64,000 bases of DNA from Nocardia sp. BMG111209 (GTDB lineage: Bacteria; Actinomycetota; Actinomycetes; Mycobacteriales; Mycobacteriaceae): the NCBI RefSeq assembly GCF_000381925.1, contig NZ_KB907307.1, forward strand, positions 3,162,001-3,226,000, written 5' to 3'. The translations under genes and the position numbers were made by a program. This document shows, piece after piece, positions 25,604 to 33,265 of this stretch. The notes beneath the pieces are model-generated. The model saw only the letters and a list, made by a program, of their open reading frames with translations, searched no databases and was not told the DNA's origin. Numbering within the stretch: position 1 is the stretch's first letter; every line of letters starts with the position of its first letter.

Positions 25604-25710
25604 CTTTTCGTAGGAGCAGGCACGCGAACTCCCATGATTTGTAGGCATCGAGGCCCGCACACCCGAATTCGTAGGAGCACGGGCTCGAATTCATACAAAA
25701 TGTAGGCACC
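25604..25710. repeat. Four phased GTAGG boxes (61-bp direct repeat)
   Basis: GTAGGAGCA occurs at 25610 and 25671, and GTAGGCA at 25641 and 25702. Successive boxes are 31, 30 and 31 bp apart, so the block is a 61-bp direct repeat of two alternating boxes on near-integral helical phase, each preceded by an A/T-rich TTCG, TTTG or AATG. The pattern looks like an iterated protein-binding site. It lies between the XRE gene's stop and the hydrolase start in an otherwise gene-free 510 bp (25291-25802). Confidence 0.65.
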
Positions 25711-25802
25711 GGCGATGACGCGATTTCGGCGACCGCGCGATACGCTCGGGGACAGTGGCCCAGCTCAATTCGCTGACAGCGAGGACCGGGGCACGTCGCG
25801 TT

Positions 25803-26585
25803 TCAGACGCGCCAGAAGATCATATGCTGCCAGTCCGGCCGTTTCTGCGGAAAAAACGATCGCCAAGTCCCGAAACAGAAGTCTGCCGTCTCGTTCGTGC
25901 CGAGATTGCGCAGGGTGAATATCTCCGGTACCGCGACGTCGAGGTGCATCCGCCGGCGCGACAGTTCCTCGTACTCCTCGGCCCGGCTGACCGACCCGAT
26001 CAGCGCACGTCTGCGGGGTTCGCCGACCAGTCCGACCGACAGGTGCTCCAGCGCCAGAATCAGCAGATAGGCGAACGGTTCCCACCCTTGTTCCCCGAAT
26101 ACGTCTCTGGCGCGACGATCCAACATCATCCACATGACCAGATTCTTGTATTCGTCGACGCCGTCGAACCATTGCCGGGCTTGCTCGTTACAATATCCCA
26201 GATCGAAAGACCCTTGCGCGAACATCATGGCCGGCCCGGCCTGCCGATCGCAGAAGGATATTTCCCGATCCGTGGGCTTCTCCAGATCGTCGACCAGCCG
26301 CGCGCGCCCCGCCAGCACCTCGATCATATGGTCGAGCATCGATTCGGACATGGCCAGTTCGGGTATATCGAAGTACTTCCACACCGTTTCGATCCTGATC
26401 CCGCGGTCCCCGCGCTCCAGGGCTTCGACGGTTTTCTCACTGATCCCCAGCCGTACCGCCAATTGCTGACGAGTCAGACCGACCGCCTCCCGCAGGTGCC
26501 GCACAAGACGCGCCAAGCCATGTCGAGTCCCGTATTCGAGGCTTTTCTCCGGCACCGACGTCGCCCTCTCATCACCGCGCTCCAT
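25803..26585 (-). CDS. XRE-family regulator with MmyB-like C-terminal domain
   Basis: 260 residues from the ATG at 26585; an in-frame upstream start at 26753 would add 56 Gly/Arg-rich residues and is less likely. The HTH reads LREAVGLTRQQLAVRLGISEKTVEALERG. The C-terminal region resembles the MmyB ligand-binding domain common in actinomycete regulators that control neighbouring dehydrogenases or transporters. GTAGG boxes lie immediately downstream of its stop, on the promoter side of the hydrolase gene, making that gene a candidate target. Confidence 0.75.
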   Translation of the reverse strand: MERGDERATSVPEKSLEYGTRHGLARLVRHLREAVGLTRQQLAVRLGISEKTVEALERGDRGIRIETVWKYFDIPELAMSESMLDHMIEVLAGRARLVDDLEKPTDREISFCDRQAGPAMMFAQGSFDLGYCNEQARQWFDGVDEYKNLVMWMMLDRRARDVFGEQGWEPFAYLLILALEHLSVGLVGEPRRRALIGSVSRAEEYEELSRRRMHLDVAVPEIFTLRNLGTNETADFCFGTWRSFFPQKRPDWQHMIFWRV

Positions 26586-26822
26586 ACCGTCCCGAGTCGT
26601 GACCGTGGCGGTCAGCGCTGCTTCCCGGAGACCCCCGGCGAACACCCTTCGGCCGGCCGCTCGGACGATACCCGACAGCACAGAATGCCTGCCAATTCCC
26701 CAGGGCTCCGGCGGAACACGACCGCCCCTCCCCGGCTGCCACCGCGAACACAAGGGTCGGCGGGCGCTGGCTGCGCCCGCCGACCTGTGGTGTGACCGGT
26801 CATCGACCGGCCGGGGATGGGA

Positions 26823-28478
26823 TCAGAAGGCGCCGGCTGTGCCCGCGCCGCTCTCCTCGGTCAGCAGGGACGCCTCGGAGGCGCCGCCTCGGGACGGGGT
26901 CCGGCCGGTGCGCAGGGCGAGGGCCAGGCCCACGGTGAGGACGGCGGGGATGACGCCCACCGCGACGTAGGACCACTGGTAGGCGGTGTCGGTGTAGACG
27001 TTGGGGATGTCGTTGACCACCTTCTTGCCCATGTTGTCGGCGACCGTCCGGAACGGATGGGCCGACGCGATCGCGGTGAAGACGGCCGTGCCCACCGAGG
27101 TGCCGATGGATCCGAAGACCGCCAGCATGCCGGCGCTGACGCCCTGGCGTTCGGCGGGGACGGCGTCGATCAGCAGGTTCGGGTTGGCCGCGTAGTAGAA
27201 GCCGAACGAGATCCCGTACAGCAGGCCGATGAAGACCTGTTCCTGCCAGGTCTTGTGCCACGGGATCCACAGCGCGGAGGCGAGCAGCAGGGCCAGGCCG
27301 CTGGTCACGAGCAGGATGCGCGCGCCGATGATGCGGCACAGCCAGCCGCCGAGGACGCCGAAGATCATGCCGAAGGCCGCGGTCCAGGCGGTGATGTGCA
27401 GAGCCATCTGCAGGACCGTGAAGCCGTTGCCGTAGCTGATGTCGCCCTGGAAGGTGACGAACTTCGCCACCAGCGAAGGCGGCACGTGGGCCTGCGCGGC
27501 CCCGGCCGCGATGATCTGCGCCTCCAGATCCGCCGCCTTCGGCGTCTGGAACATGTACGCGATCATGATGCTGATCGCGCTGATCGAGAGCGTGACCAGG
27601 AAGGCCACCGCCATCGGGATCGCCACCGCCCGGGAACGCAACAGCGACAGCTCGATCATCGGTTCGGAGGTCCGCAGTTCCCATCCTATGAACGCGGCGA
27701 ACAGGATCAGGCCGACGATCAGATACGCCAGCGAGGAGAAGGTGGCCCAGCCCCAGCTCGAACCCTCGCTCACGTACAGCAGGATCAGGCCGATCGACGC
27801 GCCGAACAGGACCGCGCCGATGATGTCGAGTCGTTGTTTGACCCGCAGCGGTGATTCCGGGACCGCGATCATCACCAGCGGTGTGGTGGCCGCGACGTAG
27901 ATGATGAGGAACCAGAAGACCGAGTGCCAGCTGTAGTGGTCGGTCAGCGCACCGCAGATGATCGGCGTGAGCACGCCGCCGATGCCGAAGCCGGTCCCGA
28001 CCACGCCGACGGCGATCGGAATCCACTTGCGCGGCATGAGATCACGGACCAGGCCGTATTCGACCGCGGTCATGGCCCAGGACGCGCCACCGAGGGCACG
28101 GCCGATCAGGAATACCGGCCAGCTCGAGGTGAGCACACACAGCAGCGCGCCGATCAGGAACAGCAGGCCGCAGAGCAGCGTGACCCGCTTCTTGCCGATC
28201 AGGTCGCCGAGTTTGCCCAGCAGGGCCATGGTGGCGCCGCCGGCGATGCCGACGATCGTGACCGCCCAGGTCACGCCGGCGCCCGCACCGGGGAACGAGG
28301 CGCTGAGTTTCGGGACGATGATCGAGACCATCCCGAGCTGCATCGGCGCGACCTCCGAATACAGCACCAGCGCAACGAGAATGGCGACCAGACGGCCCCA
28401 GCGGGCGGGGTCCACCCGCCCCATGTCCTCCGGCGCGACTGCCGCTTCCGCGGGTCGAATGTTCGTTTGTTCAGACAC
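26823..28478 (-). CDS. MFS drug/amine exporter (DHA2-like, about 14 TM)
   Basis: 551 residues. Around 14 hydrophobic spans; the MFS signature between TM2 and TM3 reads GKLGDLIGKKRV, with a later GRALGGASWAM segment typical of DHA2 antiporters. The loop near 330 carries an extra ~50-residue insertion. It would export a small cation or drug in exchange for protons. It is divergent from a PLP decarboxylase gene across 576 bp, so export of the decarboxylase product (a polyamine) is a reasonable guess. GTG start. Confidence 0.85.
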   Translation of the reverse strand: MSEQTNIRPAEAAVAPEDMGRVDPARWGRLVAILVALVLYSEVAPMQLGMVSIIVPKLSASFPGAGAGVTWAVTIVGIAGGATMALLGKLGDLIGKKRVTLLCGLLFLIGALLCVLTSSWPVFLIGRALGGASWAMTAVEYGLVRDLMPRKWIPIAVGVVGTGFGIGGVLTPIICGALTDHYSWHSVFWFLIIYVAATTPLVMIAVPESPLRVKQRLDIIGAVLFGASIGLILLYVSEGSSWGWATFSSLAYLIVGLILFAAFIGWELRTSEPMIELSLLRSRAVAIPMAVAFLVTLSISAISIMIAYMFQTPKAADLEAQIIAAGAAQAHVPPSLVAKFVTFQGDISYGNGFTVLQMALHITAWTAAFGMIFGVLGGWLCRIIGARILLVTSGLALLLASALWIPWHKTWQEQVFIGLLYGISFGFYYAANPNLLIDAVPAERQGVSAGMLAVFGSIGTSVGTAVFTAIASAHPFRTVADNMGKKVVNDIPNVYTDTAYQWSYVAVGVIPAVLTVGLALALRTGRTPSRGGASEASLLTEESGAGTAGAF

Positions 28479-29054
28479 GATGTGTCACCTCAGCTACTTC
28501 GATGAGATCGGTTCGAGATGGTTGGAGGCCGACTGCCGCCTGCGGTGGGAGGAAGGGACGTGCGAAGAACCCGGACGGCGTCGAAGGCAGCGTTCGATTC
28601 CGGCCGAGCGGTTACGGGCGGCGTAGACGGGTTCCTGCTGGGGTGGGAACCGGTACACCGGGCGTATGTCGGATGTGTCGGTACAGCAGGCGAGCTCAGG
28701 TCGCTTGCGACCGGGGTTCGTCCACCGGATGGTGGTCGGCCGCTCCTGGACGCGAACGGTCCGTGAAGGATGCCGGCATGAGCGCTCTCCTTAGTACTGC
28801 AGCGACACGGTCCGCCGAGGCGGGCCCATGATGCAGACCGATCATAAGGTTTCAAGAACATAATTTTCAGAAAATGAGAATCTCGCTCCCACCACCGTCT
28901 TCCCCCGGCCCGGCCGCGTCGGGACCGCCGATGCGTGTGCGCGCCGTCACACTACCGCCGTGCGGTGTTCTTCTTCCGGCCATCGCCGGGCGAGCCTCGT
29001 TTGCGACCCTTGTCCGCGGACGGACGGGTCGCCGATATCGAAGAAGAGGCCGCC
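28479..29054. promoter_or_regulatory. Divergent intergenic region between MFS exporter and decarboxylase
   Basis: 576 bp without a supportable gene. Most is GC-rich, but 28840-28880 is strikingly A/T-rich for this DNA and contains the perfect palindrome ATTTTCAGAAAAT (28863-28875), followed by GAGAATCTC. This is a good candidate promoter and operator for the decarboxylase gene. Confidence 0.45.
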
Positions 29055-31853
29055 ATGACAGAACACCTGCGCGCGTACAACAGTCTGTGGCAAGTCCGCA
29101 GCGACTCGTGGTGCCGGTTGGAGGAGGCCGCCGATCGACTGACCCGGCCGACGACCACCGGGGAACTGCGGGAGAAGCAGGCGGCCGCCTGCCGGGAACT
29201 GCTGGCCGAGCTGAGCTCGCTGGAACCCTACTGGGCCTATCCCGGCTCACCCCAATTCGCCCGGGTGCAAAGGCTTTTCACCGCGGGCAGCTACGACAAG
29301 TTCGCGCAGGCGGTGGCACGGATCAACCGCGCGCTGACCACCGAGTCGTATCGGTCCGGCGATGTGGAGAACGCCGGCGCCGACGATCTGGACATGTTCC
29401 CCGCGGATCCGCGGCAGCTGGAACATCAGCCGGCGGCGCAGCGGGATCGGCCCTACTTCGAGGTGCTCGTCGTCGAGAAGATGACCGAGGACCAGGAGCG
29501 CGTCCTGCGCAGCGAGGTGCGCAAATGGCGGCGCCCGGACGACGAGTTCGTGTACGAACTGGTGGTGGTGGCCAGCGGCGACGAGGCGCTCATCGCCGCC
29601 CGGCTCAACGTCAATCTGCAGGCGGTGGTGATCCGGCGGCGCTTCTCGCACCAGTCGACCCGGGACCTGTCGACGCTGGCGGAATTCATCGATGCCGATG
29701 TCTCGCACGACCTGGCCGATCACCAGTCCCCCGAGGAACGCGCGCAGATCCTCGCGGTCTCCATCGGGAAACTGCGGCCCGAACTGGATCTCTACTTCAT
29801 GACCGAGATCGAGGTGGAGGAGATCGCGGGGCGGCTCGGCCATCATTTCCGGCGGGTGTTCCACGCTCGCGAGGGGATGCTCGAGCTGCATCTGTCGATC
29901 CTGCAAGGGGTGGCCGGCCGCTATCACACGCCGTTCTTCAGCGCGCTCAAGCAGTACAGCCACCGGCCCACCGGGGTGTTCCACGCGCTGCCGATCTCGC
30001 AGGGCAAGTCGATCGTCAACTCGCACTGGATCAAGGACATGGTGGGCTTCTACGGCCTGGACGTGTTCATGGCGGAGACCTCGGCGACGTGCGGCGGCCT
30101 GGACTCGCTGCTCGAACCGACCGGCCCGCTGCGCGACGCGCAGGAACTCGCGGCCCGGACCTACGGCTCGCGGCACACCTACTTCGTCACCAACGGCACC
30201 TCGACGGCCAACAAGGTGGTCACCCAGGCGCTGGTGGCGCCGGGCGACATCGTGCTGCTGGACCGCAACTGCCATCAGTCCCACCACTACGGGATGATGC
30301 TCGCCGGCGCGAATGTCGTTTACCTCGAGGCATATCCGCTCAACGAGTACTCGATGTACGGTGCGGTGCCGTTGCGCGAGATCAAGTCGAAACTGCTGGC
30401 GCTGCGCCGGGCCGGCAAGCTCGACCGGGTCAAGATGATGTCGCTGACGAACTGCACCTTCGACGGGATCGTCTACGACGTCGAGCGGGTGATGGAGGAA
30501 TGCCTCGCCATCAAGCCGGATCTCGTATTCCTGTGGGACGAGGCGTGGTTCGCGTTCGCGGGCTTCCATCCGGTGTACCGGACCCGCACCGCGATGGCCT
30601 CGGCGCGCGCGTTGCGCGAGCGGTTGCAGGATCCCGGTTATCAGGGCCGCTACGAGGAGTACCTGACCGCCGAGATCGCCGAGAACCCCAGCGACGACGA
30701 ACTTCTGGAGCGGCGGCTGATCCCGGATCCGGCGCGGGCGCGGGTACGGGTCTACGCCACCCAGTCGACGCACAAGACGCTGACCTCGCTGCGGCAGGGG
30801 TCGATGATCCACGTCTTCGATCAGGACTTCGAGCAGAAGGTCGGTGAGTCGTTCCACGAGGCGTACATGGCGCACACCTCGACCTCACCCAACTACCAGA
30901 TCCTCGCGTCACTGGATCTGGGCCGGCGGCAGGTGGCGCTGGAGGGTGTCGAACTGGTGCAGCGGCAGATCGAGAACGCCATGCAGCTGCGGGACGCGAT
31001 CGACAATCATCCGCTGCTCGCGAAGTACATGAGCTGCCTGCGCACGACCGATCTGATCCCGGATCGCTTCCGGCCCTCCGCGATCGATCAGCCGCTGCGG
31101 TCCGGACTGCGCAATATGACCGCGGCCTGGGAGCAGGACGAATTCGTGCTGGACCCCTCGCGGATCACCCTGTCCATCGGGCGTACCGGCTACGACGGCG
31201 ATACGTTCAAGCGCGAACAGCTGATGGACCGCTACGGCATCCAGATCAACAAGACCTCGCGCAACAGCGTGCTGTTCATGACCAATATCGGCACCACGCG
31301 TAGTTCGGTGGCCTTCCTGGTGGAGGTGCTGGTCAACATCGTGCGTGAGCTGGACAGCACCATCTCCGAGATGAGTCTCGGTGAGCGTGAGCATTTCGCG
31401 CAGGCGGTGCACCGGCTGACCACGAGCGCGGTGCCGCTGCCCGACTTCGGCGGCTTCCATCCCGCCTTCCTGGACCACAGCGGCACCGAGCCCACCGGGG
31501 AGGGCGACGTCCGCCGCGCCTTCTATCTGTCCTACGACGACACCAACTGCGAATACCGTACGGCCGAGGAGATTTACGAGCGTCTCGACGCCGATGTCCC
31601 CGTCGTCTCCGCGACCTTCGTGACGCCCTATCCCCCGGGTTTCCCGGTGCTGGTTCCCGGGCAGGTGTTCAGCCGGCAGGTGCTGGACTTCATCCGCGAC
31701 CTGGACACTCCCGAAATCCACGGCTACAAGCCGAATTTCGGCTATCGCGTCTATACCGAGAAGGCCGTCGAACGCGCCCTCGCGGCCGTGTCCCCGGCCG
31801 GGCGGACCACGGCCGCACCGGTGCTCACCGACGCGGAAGCCGGTGAGCCCTAG
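29055..31853 (+). CDS. Orn/Lys/Arg decarboxylase family, PLP-dependent
   Basis: 932 residues from the ATG at 29055 with GAAGAAGAGG upstream. The N-terminal ~330 residues form a wing/receiver-like part. The PLP fold follows: FVTNGTSTANK near 376, WDEAWFAF (PLP Asp) near 494, and the Schiff-base Lys in STHKTLTS near 573. The C-terminal domain is the expected dodecamer-type region. Such enzymes decarboxylate basic amino acids to diamines for acid resistance or polyamine synthesis; substrate cannot be fixed from sequence. Divergent MFS exporter suggests decarboxylation coupled to product export. Confidence 0.9.
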   Translation: MTEHLRAYNSLWQVRSDSWCRLEEAADRLTRPTTTGELREKQAAACRELLAELSSLEPYWAYPGSPQFARVQRLFTAGSYDKFAQAVARINRALTTESYRSGDVENAGADDLDMFPADPRQLEHQPAAQRDRPYFEVLVVEKMTEDQERVLRSEVRKWRRPDDEFVYELVVVASGDEALIAARLNVNLQAVVIRRRFSHQSTRDLSTLAEFIDADVSHDLADHQSPEERAQILAVSIGKLRPELDLYFMTEIEVEEIAGRLGHHFRRVFHAREGMLELHLSILQGVAGRYHTPFFSALKQYSHRPTGVFHALPISQGKSIVNSHWIKDMVGFYGLDVFMAETSATCGGLDSLLEPTGPLRDAQELAARTYGSRHTYFVTNGTSTANKVVTQALVAPGDIVLLDRNCHQSHHYGMMLAGANVVYLEAYPLNEYSMYGAVPLREIKSKLLALRRAGKLDRVKMMSLTNCTFDGIVYDVERVMEECLAIKPDLVFLWDEAWFAFAGFHPVYRTRTAMASARALRERLQDPGYQGRYEEYLTAEIAENPSDDELLERRLIPDPARARVRVYATQSTHKTLTSLRQGSMIHVFDQDFEQKVGESFHEAYMAHTSTSPNYQILASLDLGRRQVALEGVELVQRQIENAMQLRDAIDNHPLLAKYMSCLRTTDLIPDRFRPSAIDQPLRSGLRNMTAAWEQDEFVLDPSRITLSIGRTGYDGDTFKREQLMDRYGIQINKTSRNSVLFMTNIGTTRSSVAFLVEVLVNIVRELDSTISEMSLGEREHFAQAVHRLTTSAVPLPDFGGFHPAFLDHSGTEPTGEGDVRRAFYLSYDDTNCEYRTAEEIYERLDADVPVVSATFVTPYPPGFPVLVPGQVFSRQVLDFIRDLDTPEIHGYKPNFGYRVYTEKAVERALAAVSPAGRTTAAPVLTDAEAGEP

Positions 31854-31869
31854 GGCATCTGCGGACGGC

Positions 31870-32469
31870 TCAGGGCAGGGCCTTCACGGTCGCGCGGCTG
31901 ATGAGGTGTTCCAGCAACGTCATCAGGACGTTCTTCACCCCATTGCGGTCGCGCGCATCGCAGAACACGACCGGGGTGTGCCCGTCGAGATCGAGCGCGT
32001 CACGGACCTCGTCGGTGGTGTAGATCGGCGCACCCTCGAAACAGTTGACCGCGATCGCGAAGCTGACCCCCCGCTTCTCGAAGAAATCGATCGCCGCGAA
32101 CGAGCTCTCCAACCGGCGGGTATCGGCGATCACCACCGCACCCAGCGCACCCCGGGCCAGCTCGTCCCACAGGAACCAGAACCGATCCTGCCCCGGCGTA
32201 CCGAACAGATACAACACCAGACCCGGATCGATGGTGATCCGCCCGAAGTCCAGCGCCACGGTCGTGGTCTTCTTGCCCTCCACACCGGACAGATCATCGA
32301 CCCCCACAGAGGTCTCGGTGATCATCTCCTCGGTGCGCAACGGCGCCACCTCACTGATCGCCGCGACCATGGTGGTCTTACCGACCCCGAATCCACCGGC
32401 GATCAGGATCTTCACGGAAGCGGCCAGCTGCTGTTGCCCGGCCGCGGGGTCAGAGTCTACGAATGCCAT
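31870..32469 (-). CDS. cvnD: Conservon GTP-binding protein CvnD
   Basis: 199 residues. P-loop GGFGVGKTT near 25-33, then a switch-like TPGQDRFWF and a NCFEGA (NKxD-like) element: the Ras-like small GTPase of actinomycete conservons. Its start overlaps the cvnC stop by 20 bp. In these operons CvnA-D form a membrane-linked G-protein-like signalling unit. Downstream is the convergent decarboxylase gene with only 16 bp between stops. Confidence 0.93.
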   Translation of the reverse strand: MAFVDSDPAAGQQQLAASVKILIAGGFGVGKTTMVAAISEVAPLRTEEMITETSVGVDDLSGVEGKKTTTVALDFGRITIDPGLVLYLFGTPGQDRFWFLWDELARGALGAVVIADTRRLESSFAAIDFFEKRGVSFAIAVNCFEGAPIYTTDEVRDALDLDGHTPVVFCDARDRNGVKNVLMTLLEHLISRATVKALP

Positions 32470-32824
32470 CGAGTACCGCTCGCAATAGGTTCACATCGTT
32501 GGGGCCCACATCGGTTTGGAGTGGGGCACGGAAATTGAGGTAGCCGTCGCCGATCAGATCGCCGACGAGGATCTTCGATACTGCCAGAGGCAGTTTCAGG
32601 TGTGCCGACACCTCCGCCACGGATTGCGGGACACGGCACAGCCGCAGGATGTCCGCGTATTCCGGTTCGGGGTACCGCAATCGGGGCGGTGGCTGATCGA
32701 CCAGCACCACCAGGGTGAGGATGTCGAGTTCATGACCAGCACCGACGGTACGGCCCCGGGTCACCGCGTAGGAACGTAGGAGCGGGGCGTCTTCGTCGAA
32801 CCAGGAAGTGTCGTAGTGCGTCAT
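32450..32824 (-). CDS. cvnC: Conservon DUF742 protein CvnC
   Basis: 124 residues. The DUF742 pattern is clear: LLRSYAVTRGRT, EYADILRLCRVPQSVAEVSAHLKLPLAVSKILVGDLI and a C-terminal LLRAVLDGIRRL. The middle part resembles a winged helix. It sits between the roadblock protein and the GTPase, overlapping cvnD. Confidence 0.92.
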   Translation of the reverse strand: MTHYDTSWFDEDAPLLRSYAVTRGRTVGAGHELDILTLVVLVDQPPPRLRYPEPEYADILRLCRVPQSVAEVSAHLKLPLAVSKILVGDLIGDGYLNFRAPLQTDVGPNDVNLLRAVLDGIRRL

Positions 32825-32836
32825 GGCGTCCGCTCG

Positions 32837-33265
32837 TTACTGCCTTCGAGGTGGTACTTGCCCGGCCAGGCCACGAGTACGCGGCGCGGTGGACAGATAA
32901 CTGCCCAGACGCTGCACGGTGATGTTCATCTCGTAGGCGACCATGCCCAGGTTCGCGTCGTCACCGGCCTGGATCGCCAGGCACGCATTCGCACCCGCCG
33001 CGGTCACGAACAACACCGCCGTCTCCAACTCGATCACCGCCTGCCGCACCGCACCACCCCGGAACCGCGTCCCCGCACTGCGCGCCAGACCGTACAACGT
33101 CGAGGACATCGCACCGAAATGCTCGGCGTCCTCCCGGGTCATCGAGGTGCAGCGGCCCAGCAACAACCCGTCGGTGGAATGCACCACGGCATACCGGACA
33201 CCGGCGAGACGGTCGACGAGGTCGTCGAGCAGCCAGTTCAAATCACCTGCGGTAGAAGAAGTCAC
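32837..33265 (-). CDS. cvnB: Conservon roadblock/LC7 protein CvnB
   Basis: 142 residues from the GTG at 33265, which lies 23 bp inside cvnA with GGGCGAAG upstream. LDDLVDRLAGVRYAVVHSTDGLLLGRC and the GGAVRQAVIELETAVLFVTAAG core identify the roadblock/LC7 fold. It is thought to regulate nucleotide state of CvnD. The ATG at 33331 lies upstream in the cvnA coding frame and is unlikely. Confidence 0.92.
   Translation of the reverse strand: MTSSTAGDLNWLLDDLVDRLAGVRYAVVHSTDGLLLGRCTSMTREDAEHFGAMSSTLYGLARSAGTRFRGGAVRQAVIELETAVLFVTAAGANACLAIQAGDDANLGMVAYEMNITVQRLGSYLSTAPRTRGLAGQVPPRRQ

Noticed and set aside
29247..30875. 542-codon frame opposite the decarboxylase
   Set aside because: His/Arg/Val-rich mirror of a strongly supported PLP enzyme; no domain.
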